64,000 bases of DNA, taken from Marinobacter sp. F4218. Lineage in GTDB: Bacteria > Pseudomonadota > Gammaproteobacteria > Pseudomonadales > Oleiphilaceae. A program made the translations under genes and the position numbers. The DNA is taken from the NCBI RefSeq assembly GCF_019443085.1, contig NZ_JAHZIL010000003.1, positions 682,001-746,000 of the forward strand, read 5' to 3'. Positions 43,701 through 52,208 of this stretch are shown here, in pieces. Every line of letters starts with the position of its first letter. Within the stretch, counting starts at the first letter, position 1. The notes under the pieces are model-generated. The model was given only the letters and a program-made list of their open reading frames with translations, was not told the DNA's origin and ran no database searches.

Positions 43701-44864
43701 ATGGCAACCACCAGACAGAATCCGGAGAGCCCACAGGAGGGAGATGACACACCTTCCACCACGGCGCTGATTGAAGCGATCAACATTCGAAGCATGGCGT
43801 TGATCGTGTTGACGGGCATTGCCACGCTCTACTTTATCGACTGGGCCCAGCCTGTCCTGTTGCCTCTGGTGGTGGCGGTACTCATCAGCTACACCCTCGA
43901 CCCACTGGTTTCGACGCTCAACCGACTGCGGATTCCGCGTCCGCTTGGCGCCGCCATCATTCTGCTTGCGCTAATTGGCGTTATCGCTGCGGCAAGCGTC
44001 CCGCTGAAACAGGAAGCCATGGCCATGCTCGACAAAATCCCGGTGGCCATCAATGAGTTTCAGCGCAAGGAAGCCCGCTCGTCCAAAGACGAAGAGAGCA
44101 TCATGGAAAAGGCGCAAACGGCAGCCAAGGAGATCGAAGCCACGGCCACCGAGGGCCAGGAAGATTCCTCGGTCACCCAGCCGGGGGTCACACCGGTTCA
44201 GGTGGTGGATAAGCCAATGAACCTTCAGGAATATGTGATCAAGGGCTCGCCAGCGGCACTGGTTCTCATCTCCCAGTGCTTTTCCGTGCTCTTACTCGTG
44301 TATTTCCTTCTGGCGGTCGGTTCGCTCTACAGGCGTAAGGTGGTGAAAATCTCAGGGCCCTCGTTCGGCCGCATGCGAAAGGCGGCCAGAATCATGAACG
44401 AGCTGCACCAGCAGGTCCGCCGATTCCTGTTCGTTACGGTGATCAGCGCCCTGTTTGTGGGCGTGGTTACGTGGCTCGCGTTTATGGCACTCGGTATGGA
44501 ACAGGCAGCCCTGTGGGGCGTTGTGGCCGGGGTCGCCAGTGGCGTCCCCTATCTGGGCCCCTTTCTTGTTCTTATTGGCACCGGTGTCGCCGCGTTCATC
44601 CAGTTTGGTGAGCTGCAAATGGCCATCATTGTGGCAGGCGTCTCACTGATCATTACCAGCATCCAGGGCAACCTGCTGACGCCCTGGTTAACCAGCTATA
44701 TCTCCAGTCTCAATGCGGTCGCAATCTTTATCGGGCTGCTGTTCTGGGGGTGGCTCTGGGGACCCATCGGATTGATTGTCGCCACGCCGATACTGATGAT
44801 CACCAAGTCGGTCTGCGACCATGTGGTGAACCTGCGCCCTGTTGGCGAGTTACTGGGAAAATGA
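43701..44864 (+). CDS. AI-2E family transporter (PerM/TqsA type)
   Basis: A 387-residue inner-membrane protein with seven to eight helices and the AI-2E family pattern: YFIDWAQPVLLPLVVAVLIS, a long cytoplasmic/periplasmic loop (about 105-195) rich in Glu and Lys, and the C-terminal GVASGVPYLGPFLVLIGTGV plus WGWLWGPIGLIVATPILM. Family members range from autoinducer-2 export to Na+/H+ antiport. The ATG before ATTRQNPES is chosen because upstream codons give no extra homology; the ribosome binding site is weak. A DUF1206 remnant follows. Confidence 0.88.
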   Translation: MATTRQNPESPQEGDDTPSTTALIEAINIRSMALIVLTGIATLYFIDWAQPVLLPLVVAVLISYTLDPLVSTLNRLRIPRPLGAAIILLALIGVIAAASVPLKQEAMAMLDKIPVAINEFQRKEARSSKDEESIMEKAQTAAKEIEATATEGQEDSSVTQPGVTPVQVVDKPMNLQEYVIKGSPAALVLISQCFSVLLLVYFLLAVGSLYRRKVVKISGPSFGRMRKAARIMNELHQQVRRFLFVTVISALFVGVVTWLAFMALGMEQAALWGVVAGVASGVPYLGPFLVLIGTGVAAFIQFGELQMAIIVAGVSLIITSIQGNLLTPWLTSYISSLNAVAIFIGLLFWGWLWGPIGLIVATPILMITKSVCDHVVNLRPVGELLGK

Positions 44865-44883
44865 GCCTGCCACGGAGTGGCAA

Positions 44884-45045
44884 ATGGAAAGATTGACCAA
44901 CGAGGCGGGCGACATAGCCGAGGTATTCGACACCCTCCGAAGCCAGCAATTCGGCACCTGGCTCATTGGCTCCGTCGCCATTGGCCTCGTAGCGTTTGGC
45001 ATTTACAGCCTGCTGGAAGCCATCTATCGCCGGGTCGCCCCGCCG
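44884..45045 (+). pseudogene. Remnant of a DUF1206 membrane protein gene (C-terminal end only)
   Basis: About 50 codons encode the last helix of a DUF1206-type protein: TLRSQQFGTWLIGSVAIGLV then FGIYSLLEAIYRRV. DUF1206 proteins normally have about 260 residues in three such repeats, so roughly the first 200 are missing. No stop follows at the family's end; the frame continues antisense into the next gene until 45396. It may be a degraded gene or a shortened overlapping peptide. Confidence 0.5.
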
Positions 45046-45515
45046 TCCTGTGGAGTCTCATTCCCGGGTGCGCTTCCTTCTCCGGGCTCCCCTCGCTTCA
45101 TCAGCTCCATGCCTCCCTGCATGAGCAGGGATCTGAGCCGAGGATCCCCCTGCTGGGCCACACCGGCAGCGAAGGCCGCCAAAGCCGCTTCCAGCGGATT
45201 TTCCCGAATCAGTTCACGCAAGCTGTCGAGGGAGAATGACGTTCCGCGGCTGCTCCCCCGCTTTCTTTTTGACGCGGAGGGGGGACTGGCCATTCGCCAG
45301 AAAAATACGAGCAGCAGGAGCACACAACTGGCCCCGACCACCGTCATGGCTGCAGGCTGTCCGAGCACAGGCGCCAGAGCCAGAAGGGCGGCCTGAACCA
45401 GGAGGTAGAATCCGGTAATCAAAAGCGCGGTCAGCAGAACCACCGCGAGCATAAGGCCTGCAAGTGCTGCAACGGCCTTGCGGACCACGCCCCTGATCTG
45501 AGCCGAATCAATCAT
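45024..45515 (-). CDS. Two-helix membrane protein, YqjE/holin-superfamily-like
   Basis: A 163-residue protein with two N-terminal transmembrane segments (about 16-43 and 53-75) and a charged cytoplasmic tail. The tail segment LRELIRENPLEAALAAFAAG is a second amphipathic/hydrophobic stretch. Its ATG overlaps the stop of the DUF883 gene by four bases, giving the same order as YqjD-YqjE in enterobacteria. The automated label phage holin family would fit, but nothing here suggests a prophage. The 3' end overlaps the DUF1206 remnant on the opposite strand. Confidence 0.75.
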   Translation of the reverse strand: MIDSAQIRGVVRKAVAALAGLMLAVVLLTALLITGFYLLVQAALLALAPVLGQPAAMTVVGASCVLLLLVFFWRMASPPSASKRKRGSSRGTSFSLDSLRELIRENPLEAALAAFAAGVAQQGDPRLRSLLMQGGMELMKRGEPGEGSAPGNETPQDGGATRR

Positions 45516-45841
45516 TTCTCGCGATCAAGCAGTTTGCCAACCAGCACACCGACCAGAAACATGATGATAATACTCAGAAACGGACGTTCCTCGATCTTGT
45601 GCTCAACGTCCTGAACGGCCTTGTCGCCGGCATCTTTCGCGCGGTTCAGCGTCTCAGTGCCCTTTTGCTTCGCTTGATTAAAGACTTCCCGACTCTCCCG
45701 ACGAATCTCGTCCCGCAGGCTGCTTATGTTGCCCTTCTGATCTTCTGAAACAACCTTGGTCAGCTTGGCCAGGTCATCACGGAGCTGTTGCAGATCCTGT
45801 TTGACCTGGTTGTATTCGTCTTGACTGGATTTGGCTTCCAT
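45512..45841 (-). CDS. DUF883 family protein (YqjD/ElaB type)
   Basis: A 109-residue protein: a long helical charged region (about 5-85, coiled-coil-like) and a C-terminal membrane anchor RPFLSIIIMFLVGVLVG. ElaB/YqjD proteins are tail-anchored inner-membrane proteins that bind ribosomes in stationary phase. The order with the overlapping downstream two-helix protein gene resembles yqjDE. The role here is inferred from the family. Confidence 0.88.
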   Translation of the reverse strand: MEAKSSQDEYNQVKQDLQQLRDDLAKLTKVVSEDQKGNISSLRDEIRRESREVFNQAKQKGTETLNRAKDAGDKAVQDVEHKIEERPFLSIIIMFLVGVLVGKLLDREK

Positions 45842-46051
45842 CTGCGTGTCTCCTCAATCGATAGATTTACCGCTGATAAACCCTCTCCGAAGACCAGGGC
45901 GCCCCCAGGACCGGGGAGTTGATGCCCACCGAAGCATTCTTCCTAAGCGTAGCACACGACGTTTCCGTGCCCTGAAGGGTTCGCCGGCCCCTATCTTTTA
46001 AATACTGAAAACCCACACGGACATCCAAACCATAGAACACATCGCACCGTC

Positions 46052-47155
46052 TTACCTGCCCGGTTCAGGCACATCGTCTTTGCTCGCCCCCTTCTCCCTG
46101 GCGAGGCTGCGAGCATACTCCTGATCCCCCTCTTCTGCTTCCAGCGGCTCCTGATCGCCACCCTGTCCCGGGGCATAGACAACGCTCGTCAGCAACGGGA
46201 AATGGTCGGAACCGATCGACGGCAATCGGGCAATCAGGGCCAGCGTGAAATGATCACTGTGAAAAAGATGATCCAGGGGCCAACGCATAAACGGATGATC
46301 GGCGTGAAAGGTACTGTACAGGCCACGCCCCACCCTCGGATCCAACAGCCCACTGACCTTTCGAAACAGGCGGGTGGTTGGCGACCAGGCCACATCGTTG
46401 AGATCTCCTGTGACAATGATCGGCTCATTGCAATCCGCGACGCTCCGGCCAACAATCACCAGTTCTGCATCCCGCTCCGCGGATTCGGGATTTTCCGTCG
46501 GGCTCGGAGGCGCAGGGTGGAGAAAATGAATCCGTACCCGATCCCCGGACCGCAACTCCACCAACGCATGCATGGAAGGCACCTTGTCCTCAATCAGATA
46601 CCGACACTCCGATTCGATCAGCGGCAATCGTGAGAACACGTGCATGCCATAGAGGTTGTCCAGCGGGCACTTGATGCTGAAAGGCATCTCATCTTCAAGC
46701 ACGGCCAGTTGATTCTGCCACCACTGGTCCGATTCGAGTGTAACCAGCACATCAGGTCGGTGCTGTCGCACCAGGCGAATCAGGGCTGCGGCGTTCCGGT
46801 TCGGGGTCAGCACATTGGACGTCAGGATAGTGAGGGTGTGTTCGGGGTCGTCCTGGCGGGCCTTCCTGACCTCTTTCGGCCAGAGCGGGGTGTAAGGGAC
46901 TATCCACCACAGCTGAGCAACAAGACAAAGCGCGGTCACCAGAATCAAAAACCACGTCATGGCACTGTTTGAGTCGAGCAGGACGAACTCAAAGACGGCC
47001 AGCGCCAACGCGACCACCGCTATCTGCAGACGCGGAAAATCCAGCCCCCGGACGGTCCAATGCCGGTGCGGCAATAACGGCAGCAAGGTTGCCAGCGCTA
47101 CGGCAACCGTCCCCAGGCCCAGCCCCCAGAGTAGGGAAGCATCCGCGGTTACCAT
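46052..47155 (-). CDS. Endonuclease/exonuclease/phosphatase family membrane protein
   Basis: A 367-residue protein with two to three N-terminal membrane segments (about 8-27, 42-62 and 68-90) and a C-terminal EEP nuclease-fold domain (about 110-330). Catalytic motifs are VTGDLNDVAW and the late GSDHFPLLTSV with the His nucleophile partner; an earlier LTSNVL begins the domain. EEP proteins cut DNA, RNA, phosphoinositides or sphingolipids; membrane-linked ones of this size are poorly defined. It stands alone. Confidence 0.87.
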   Translation of the reverse strand: MVTADASLLWGLGLGTVAVALATLLPLLPHRHWTVRGLDFPRLQIAVVALALAVFEFVLLDSNSAMTWFLILVTALCLVAQLWWIVPYTPLWPKEVRKARQDDPEHTLTILTSNVLTPNRNAAALIRLVRQHRPDVLVTLESDQWWQNQLAVLEDEMPFSIKCPLDNLYGMHVFSRLPLIESECRYLIEDKVPSMHALVELRSGDRVRIHFLHPAPPSPTENPESAERDAELVIVGRSVADCNEPIIVTGDLNDVAWSPTTRLFRKVSGLLDPRVGRGLYSTFHADHPFMRWPLDHLFHSDHFTLALIARLPSIGSDHFPLLTSVVYAPGQGGDQEPLEAEEGDQEYARSLAREKGASKDDVPEPGR

Positions 47156-47183
47156 GACAAAGCAGCCTCCGGGCTTTATCTAG

Positions 47184-47507
47184 TCAGCCAAAGTAGTCCT
47201 GCATCCAGTCAACCAGGGTCTGAACCGTGACATCGGCCATTGCCACGGTCTGGAAGTTGTCCCCGACTTCGTCTTCCATGGTCACGAACTGGTAAAGCAG
47301 GTTGCCCGGCTGCTCGTCATGAAGGATCAGGTTGACCCGCCGGCGGGTGCGCAGGCAGTCGATGGTCATTACGTCAGCGGGAATGCCAGCGTCGCGCATG
47401 CCTCGACGAACCTCCACAACCGGATTGATGTGTTCATGGGCTGCCTGGATTCGGGTATGCGCTTCGCTGGCCATGTCGGACAAGGCTTTCAGGGGATCTT
47501 CAGACAT
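47184..47507 (-). CDS. Conserved hypothetical protein
   Basis: A 107-residue soluble protein beginning SEDPLKALSDMASEAHTRIQ. It contains the segments AGIPADVMTIDCLRTRRR and LILHDEQPGNLLYQFVTM and a helical C-terminus. A longer frame adds 55 unconvincing residues upstream, so this ATG is preferred. I do not recognise the family. Confidence 0.7.
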   Translation of the reverse strand: MSEDPLKALSDMASEAHTRIQAAHEHINPVVEVRRGMRDAGIPADVMTIDCLRTRRRVNLILHDEQPGNLLYQFVTMEDEVGDNFQTVAMADVTVQTLVDWMQDYFG

Positions 47508-47736
47508 TCGGTGTCGCCTGCGTGATGTTGAATTTGACTCGATGATCAGTCGTGAAAGTCTAGCGGACTGGGCCACCAAAACCGAATGCGTCCCGTACAA
47601 TTTACCCGTGCCCGAACCGGCGCCGTAACCATTTGATGTTGTTTTGTAACGTTTTTCGAGCCTGACCGCCATCGCTCAAGGAGTTGCCTATAATCGGCTC
47701 ACACATAAGAACATAACAATCCTGGAGGGATACGAT

Positions 47737-48303
47737 TTGAAAGGCTGGGTGAAAAAAACACACTGTTTTAATGGACTTACACTGCTGGCCGTAGCGCTGC
47801 TGGCCGGATGCGCGTTCTCTGGCGGCGGCAGAAGCATTGATGACCCGACCAGCTCACTGGTGTTTGGCTACATGGACATGGAAGAAGCCCCTACCAGCAT
47901 GGATTACGTGAAATTGCAGCAGGTGGCTCCCCGATCCGAGGCGGGTTACTGGGACATGGGTACTGACGACGGCATCATGTATAACCAGTACGTTCCGCCA
48001 GGCTCTTTTAAAGTCGCGCATTTTGGCGGCAGCTCGTTTCTTATGGGCGAGCACCGTTACAGCTTTCCCACCTACGGACGTAACGCCACGGCGGTAACCA
48101 TCGAAGTACCCGGCATCTATTTCATCGGCGCGTATGCCTATCAGGAAGTGGACACTGGCTTCTTCGAGGCGGACAAGTTTTCCATTGAGCCAACTGAGAA
48201 CCCCTCTGAAAAAGAATTACTGAACACCCTCCTGACCATGGATTGGGTGGAAGGAACCCAGTGGGAATCACGAATCAAGAATCGACTGGCGGAGCTGCAG
48301 TAA
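47737..48303 (+). CDS. Lipoprotein of unknown function (TTG start)
   Basis: A 188-residue lipoprotein. Translation starts at TTG, supported by a GGAGGG site 7 bases upstream; no ATG is nearby. The signal LTLLAVALLAGC has lipobox LLAGC with the lipidated cysteine near residue 27. The mature part has a beta-rich character (VFGYMDMEEAPTSM, SSFLMGEHRYSFPTYG). Its stop codon overlaps the next gene's ATG (TAATG), so it is translationally coupled to a second lipoprotein. No domain is recognised. Confidence 0.82.
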   Translation: MKGWVKKTHCFNGLTLLAVALLAGCAFSGGGRSIDDPTSSLVFGYMDMEEAPTSMDYVKLQQVAPRSEAGYWDMGTDDGIMYNQYVPPGSFKVAHFGGSSFLMGEHRYSFPTYGRNATAVTIEVPGIYFIGAYAYQEVDTGFFEADKFSIEPTENPSEKELLNTLLTMDWVEGTQWESRIKNRLAELQ

Positions 48304-48935
48304 TGAAGCATTCGACCAATCGCCTGTTCAGCCTGGGTGCAATTGTGGCAGCCGCCCTTATGGCCGGTTGCGTGCCTCCGTCCGCGATTAAACCGGTCGA
48401 CAACCTGAGCCAGATCGATAACGGCAAGGTCATCGTAGTCGGCAAGATCGAACTGACACCGGAACTGGAGCCGGACGAACAGGTCCTGGGCTCTTCATAT
48501 GAGGAGTATCGCAACCTCGCCCTGGTCATCACCGACACCGAACTTCGGCAACCGGCGGATCAACTGGGTATTGGCGCACTCACACGTCGAATCAATGCGC
48601 CTCTAGGCGACAATTTCTTTGTCAGCCATGAAGCGCAGCCGTTTTTCATTCTGAGGTCGTGGTTGGTCATGAACGCCGAAATCAAGGTGGTTTCACCCAA
48701 CTATGTGCACGTTCCCGGCAATGCCCCCCTGCTTGGAATGTTTGGCATCGATGTGCAGCCGGACGATCGCGCGATCTACATCGGCACCATTCGCTACCAC
48801 CGCGATACGTTCTTCGGTACCGAGAAAGTGGAAGTGATCGACAACTACCAGCAGGCTAAAAACGAGTTCGCCAGCAAGTTCGGCGAACAGGTTCAGTTGC
48901 GCAAGTCGCTGGCAATGCCGGTAATGAACAACTAA
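48303..48935 (+). CDS. Lipoprotein coupled to the preceding lipoprotein
   Basis: A 210-residue lipoprotein with signal LFSLGAIVAAALMAGC and lipobox LMAGC (cysteine at about 23). A beta-rich domain follows (VIVVGKIELTPELEPDE; RAIYIGTIRYHRDTFFG). The ATG is embedded in the stop codon of the previous lipoprotein, so the pair is made together and may form a complex in the envelope. An upstream in-frame start 60 bases away lies inside the previous gene. Confidence 0.82.
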   Translation: MKHSTNRLFSLGAIVAAALMAGCVPPSAIKPVDNLSQIDNGKVIVVGKIELTPELEPDEQVLGSSYEEYRNLALVITDTELRQPADQLGIGALTRRINAPLGDNFFVSHEAQPFFILRSWLVMNAEIKVVSPNYVHVPGNAPLLGMFGIDVQPDDRAIYIGTIRYHRDTFFGTEKVEVIDNYQQAKNEFASKFGEQVQLRKSLAMPVMNN

Positions 48936-48979
48936 CCGGAAGGCGCAGACGCAGGGTGTTTTGCCGTGGCTCGCCTGCG

Positions 48980-49354
48980 TCAGTCGATCGGCCTCGATTG
49001 CGGCACAAGGCAATTCATGAGTGTGATGGAGAGGTCCCGAAATACGGCCTCGGACGCAACAATGCCCGGAAACCTGTCCGCCGCCGCCCGGCGACAGGCG
49101 GGTTCGCGGGCCTCACTGTCTTCGAGACAATTGGCGTGAGCCGCCGTCCCGGGCGCAGCCCCGGTTGCCTCCTCGCAGAGCCCGGGAACCTGCCCGGTCA
49201 CCCAATCCACTGCGGTGCCGCGCTCTACCGGGTTAGCCGCCAGATTGGTAAAGCGGCTCGCTTCAACCGGTTCCGGCGGCTCCCGGGTCTTGTCCCAGAC
49301 CACAAAGATCAGGGCCGCTGAAACCAGAACGACGGTAACGGTGGGAAACTTCAT
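48980..49354 (-). CDS. Small membrane-anchored or secreted protein
   Basis: A 124-residue protein with an N-terminal hydrophobic segment (TVTVVLVSAALIFVVW, residues 6-21), either a signal anchor or an uncleaved signal. The C-terminal part contains four cysteines (GLCEEAT, ANCLEDS, PACRRA, MNCLVPQ) that could form two disulfides outside the cytoplasm. The ATG before KFPTVT is chosen as it opens the hydrophobic segment. The family is not recognised. Confidence 0.7.
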   Translation of the reverse strand: MKFPTVTVVLVSAALIFVVWDKTREPPEPVEASRFTNLAANPVERGTAVDWVTGQVPGLCEEATGAAPGTAAHANCLEDSEAREPACRRAAADRFPGIVASEAVFRDLSITLMNCLVPQSRPID

Positions 49355-49531
49355 GGCAGGACATCCGGGTTGGTGACGTGAATGCGCGATGATATAGGCT
49401 GGGTGAGACGAGGCCAACCCGGCCCGTTTTCACAAATCCCCCAAGACGCCCTTGCCGACCACCCTGTGTGGTGTCAAGCTTCGCCGTACTTTCAACCAGA
49501 TGACTCACTGAACGCAATAAGGAAACCTTGA

Positions 49532-49735
49532 ATGGGAAGCTCAAAACTCGTCGGTATCGTCCTGCTCGTGGTCGGTATTGCTCTGCTCTATTTTGGCTAC
49601 CAGTCCACGCAGTCCGTCGGTAACCAACTGACGGAGACAGTCACCGGGCGCTTCACCGATGAAACCATGTGGTACCTGATCGGCGGTGCCGCGGCCGCGG
49701 CAGCCGGCGCTTTCCTCACCTTGTTCAAGAAATAG
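49532..49735 (+). CDS. DUF3185 family small membrane protein
   Basis: A 67-residue protein with two transmembrane segments, LVGIVLLVVGIALLYFGY (about 5-22) and the C-terminal YLIGGAAAAAAGAFLTLF, separated by a polar loop containing QSVGNQLTETVTGRFTDE. This matches DUF3185, a family of unknown function found next to other small membrane proteins. It is 21 bases upstream of a DUF3096 microprotein gene. Confidence 0.85.
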   Translation: MGSSKLVGIVLLVVGIALLYFGYQSTQSVGNQLTETVTGRFTDETMWYLIGGAAAAAAGAFLTLFKK

Positions 49736-49756
49736 CCCCTTAAGGAGACCGCCCTC

Positions 49757-49900
49757 ATGACCCTTCACCTGGAACTCGCCCCTCTGATCAGCCTCGGTGC
49801 CGGTATCGGCATTCTGGTGTTTCCCAAATTGCTCAATTACATCGTCGCGGGCTACCTGATTGTCCTGGGCGTCCTCGGATTGCTCGGCCATCCCATGTAA
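49757..49900 (+). CDS. DUF3096 family microprotein
   Basis: A 47-residue hydrophobic peptide: MTLHLELAPLISLGAGIGI, then FPKLLNYIVAGYLIVLGVL, ending GHPM. It fits the DUF3096 pattern of two short helices around an FPK turn. A TAAGGAG site 9 bases upstream supports the ATG. It follows the DUF3185 gene closely. The function is not known; a two-helix membrane accessory is likely. Confidence 0.8.
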   Translation: MTLHLELAPLISLGAGIGILVFPKLLNYIVAGYLIVLGVLGLLGHPM

Positions 49901-49910
49901 CGCGGTACCG

Positions 49911-50777
49911 TCACGCGCTGGCTCGTAACACGCTCTGGAAGGCTTCCTTCACGTGGGTCGCCAGGGCGTCGTTGACCGGCGTGGATCGTCCGCGCACGAG
50001 CGCCAGCTGATAGGAGCCGATTTCCGGCAAATCATCGCTGGAAAACTGCTTCAGCGGCGGACGAACCAGGCTCTGGGGAAAAGGCGCCACAGCAAGATCC
50101 GCTACCATCGCCGCCTCCTGGCCGGAGCAGTGCTCACAGGTATAGGCAATTCGATAGGCGATACCAGCCCGGTCCAGTGCCCGTAAAGTCATGCGGCGCC
50201 AGGCGCATCCTTCGTGGGCCATGGCAATCGGCAATGGCGTTCGCTGAAATGCCGCCCCTCCTTCCCGACCGGCCCAAACCAACGGCTCCTCGTGCACAAC
50301 CTCGCCGCGGATACTCCGGGCTTCGTCCGCCACCGTAACCAGCGCGAGATCAAGCTCACCAGCATCCACACGGGCCAGATTCTGTTTGCTGGAGCCAACC
50401 ACCACATCCACGAGTATCGCCGGGTAGGAACGAGCAAACTGAGCGAGCACTTCCGGCAGTATCCGGGTGCCGACATCGTCCGAGGTTCCAATGCCCACCT
50501 TGCCTTCCAGTGTGGGCGCAATGAAATGCTGGACAGCCTCTTCGTTCAGGCGCAACAACCGTCTGCTGTAATCCAGCAGAATTTCGCCTTCCGTTGTGAG
50601 CCTGACCTGCCGGGGCTCCCGCACAAACAGGCTCTTTCCAAGGCTCCGCTCCAGCTGTTTGATCTGCATACTCAACGCCGATGGCGTTCGGTGAACAACC
50701 TTGGCCGCTCCGGTAAAGGTTCCACACTCCGAGATCGCCACGAAGGTTCGAAGCACGTCATTATCAAGCAACGGCAT
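49911..50777 (-). CDS. LysR family regulator (LrhA-like)
   Basis: A 288-residue LysR protein. DNDVLRTFVAISECGTFTGA then AKVVHRTPSALSMQIKQLER forms the helix-turn-helix (residues 4-45), and the co-inducer domain follows (about 90-280) with CAWRRMTLRALDRAG. The LrhA/HexA group is the closest in pattern. A GTG two codons upstream (50783) has a better-spaced GGAGG site than the ATG, so the true start may be there. It is divergent from the DUF1127-like gene. Confidence 0.9.
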   Translation of the reverse strand: MPLLDNDVLRTFVAISECGTFTGAAKVVHRTPSALSMQIKQLERSLGKSLFVREPRQVRLTTEGEILLDYSRRLLRLNEEAVQHFIAPTLEGKVGIGTSDDVGTRILPEVLAQFARSYPAILVDVVVGSSKQNLARVDAGELDLALVTVADEARSIRGEVVHEEPLVWAGREGGAAFQRTPLPIAMAHEGCAWRRMTLRALDRAGIAYRIAYTCEHCSGQEAAMVADLAVAPFPQSLVRPPLKQFSSDDLPEIGSYQLALVRGRSTPVNDALATHVKEAFQSVLRASA

Positions 50778-50971
50778 GTTCACGGGGTACCACCTCCTCC
50801 ACCAGAAACATATGATTAATGACATAAGCATAACTGAAGGCAGAGTTAAAATCTTTTCGTTTGATTGAAAGCAAATGAAACCCCATCCTGTGTCGTGGCA
50901 AGCACTTGAGTTTGCCTTCAGCAGCAACTGCCCGCGATTAAATTCACACGACCATCAGACAGGTGACGGCG

Positions 50972-51202
50972 ATGCCCGAAATGAGAAACCATCATCAAAC
51001 AACCGTGCTAGGGCCTCTTTCGCACTGGATGGAGCACTATTCCCGTCGTCAACAGTTTCGGCGTATAGCAAAGACGCTACTCGCGGAGAGAGACGAGATC
51101 CTCCTGGATCTTGGTTATGAGCGGCGCGAAATACTCAGTGCCATGCACCTGCCGCTGCGCAGCGATGCATTAAAATACCTGGAGTCACACCGTTCAAAAT
51201 AA
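50972..51202 (+). CDS. DUF1127-like small protein
   Basis: A 76-residue basic protein with the DUF1127 pattern: a hydrophobic/aromatic opening (LSHWMEHYSRRQQFRRIAKTL) then LLDLGYERREILSAMHLPL. Small DUF1127 proteins in other bacteria affect RNA metabolism and phosphate or arginine handling; the role here is unknown. An AGGTGA site lies just upstream; a GTG 9 bases earlier is possible. It is divergent from the LrhA-like regulator, which may control it. Confidence 0.75.
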   Translation: MPEMRNHHQTTVLGPLSHWMEHYSRRQQFRRIAKTLLAERDEILLDLGYERREILSAMHLPLRSDALKYLESHRSK

Positions 51203-51210
51203 TCAGATGA

Positions 51211-51231
51211 GGCGAAGGGCTTCTCTTCGCC
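51211..51231 (+). terminator. Hairpin after the DUF1127-like gene
   Basis: GGCGAAG-GGCTTCT-CTTCGCC makes a 7-bp stem 8 bases past the stop codon. No T-run follows. A probable terminator or 3' stabiliser. Confidence 0.5.
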
Positions 51232-51337
51232 GCATTTGGTTGCGCATTCCCGAGGCTGTGCTAAACAATATTGAAGGAGTTTCAATTGACAGATCAGGCC
51301 GTTCTGTCAGCAATCAACATTGCCGGGGGCCTGACAA

Positions 51338-52168
51338 ATGAAACCCGAGAACCGTCCCTCTTTTTCTATCCTGGCCATCGTTTTTTGCCTGGCCATCATT
51401 TCGGCACGAACTTCCCTTGCTGAGACTGAGTCCGAGGCATTCCCTGACCGCACCATGATCCAGCTAGGCGCACTTTTCGTCCTCGACTCAAACACCAGCC
51501 TCACGGCAAGCGGTGTACAGACCGGGCTCGGCACCACCATTGACTTTGAACGGGATCTGGACGGCGACACGACAATCACAACACCGAGCTTTGAATTCTA
51601 CTACCGCTTCAACTCTCGCCACAGGCTGGAATTGGCGGCGTTTCAACTCGAACGGGATGGCAGCCGGGCAATAACACGGACCATTACCTTCAGGGATCGT
51701 ACCTTTACCACAAGTACCCAGGTCGACAGCACCATCAATAACGACGTGTACAAGGTGGCGTATGCCTACAGTTTCTTTCACATCGACCAGGTCGAACTGG
51801 CGTTTTCGGCAGGACTCAATGTCCTGGACTACGAGGCGGAGCTGGCATCCTCCGCCGGTGGGTTCGCAGAAACTGCAGCAACGACAGCCCCCATGCCGGT
51901 CTTCGGATTTCGAATGGACTATGCGGCAACGCCGCGGCTGACGGTCCGCTTCCGGACCGACACCTTCTATTTCGATTTCGAGGACAAGATCCGGGGCTCT
52001 TTGCTGGAGCTTCAGTTCGGCGCGGAATACCGCGTGTTCCGCAATTTCTCAGTAGGTGGCTCACTGTCGCGACTGGCCATTGATGTCGACGTGGATGACG
52101 ACGACTTCAATGGCAGCCTCGATGATCTGTACCGGGGGGCCCGGCTTTATGGGGCGTTTTATTTCTGA
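51338..52168 (+). CDS. Outer-membrane beta-barrel protein
   Basis: A 276-residue protein with a signal peptide (IVFCLAIISARTSLA, cleavage near residue 30) and alternating amphipathic strands throughout, ending in GARLYGAFYF with a terminal Phe, typical of BAM-assembled outer-membrane barrels. An Asp-rich turn (VDVDDDDFNGSLDD) near the C-terminus may bind cations. It likely forms an 8 to 12-strand barrel; no substrate can be assigned. It is monocistronic. Confidence 0.82.
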   Translation: MKPENRPSFSILAIVFCLAIISARTSLAETESEAFPDRTMIQLGALFVLDSNTSLTASGVQTGLGTTIDFERDLDGDTTITTPSFEFYYRFNSRHRLELAAFQLERDGSRAITRTITFRDRTFTTSTQVDSTINNDVYKVAYAYSFFHIDQVELAFSAGLNVLDYEAELASSAGGFAETAATTAPMPVFGFRMDYAATPRLTVRFRTDTFYFDFEDKIRGSLLELQFGAEYRVFRNFSVGGSLSRLAIDVDVDDDDFNGSLDDLYRGARLYGAFYF

Positions 52169-52208
52169 CGCTGCTACAGCGGTGCTGGCGTCGCCAGGTG
52201 TTGAGCCA

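Noticed and set aside
44842-45396. A full 184-residue gene covering the DUF1206 remnant
   Set aside because: Most of its length is antisense to the two-helix membrane protein gene, and only the first part matches a family.
45024-45841. Possible prophage remnant because of a holin-like protein and a host-attachment-family protein at 39942
   Set aside because: Both belong to chromosomal families, and no integrase, capsid or tail genes are seen.
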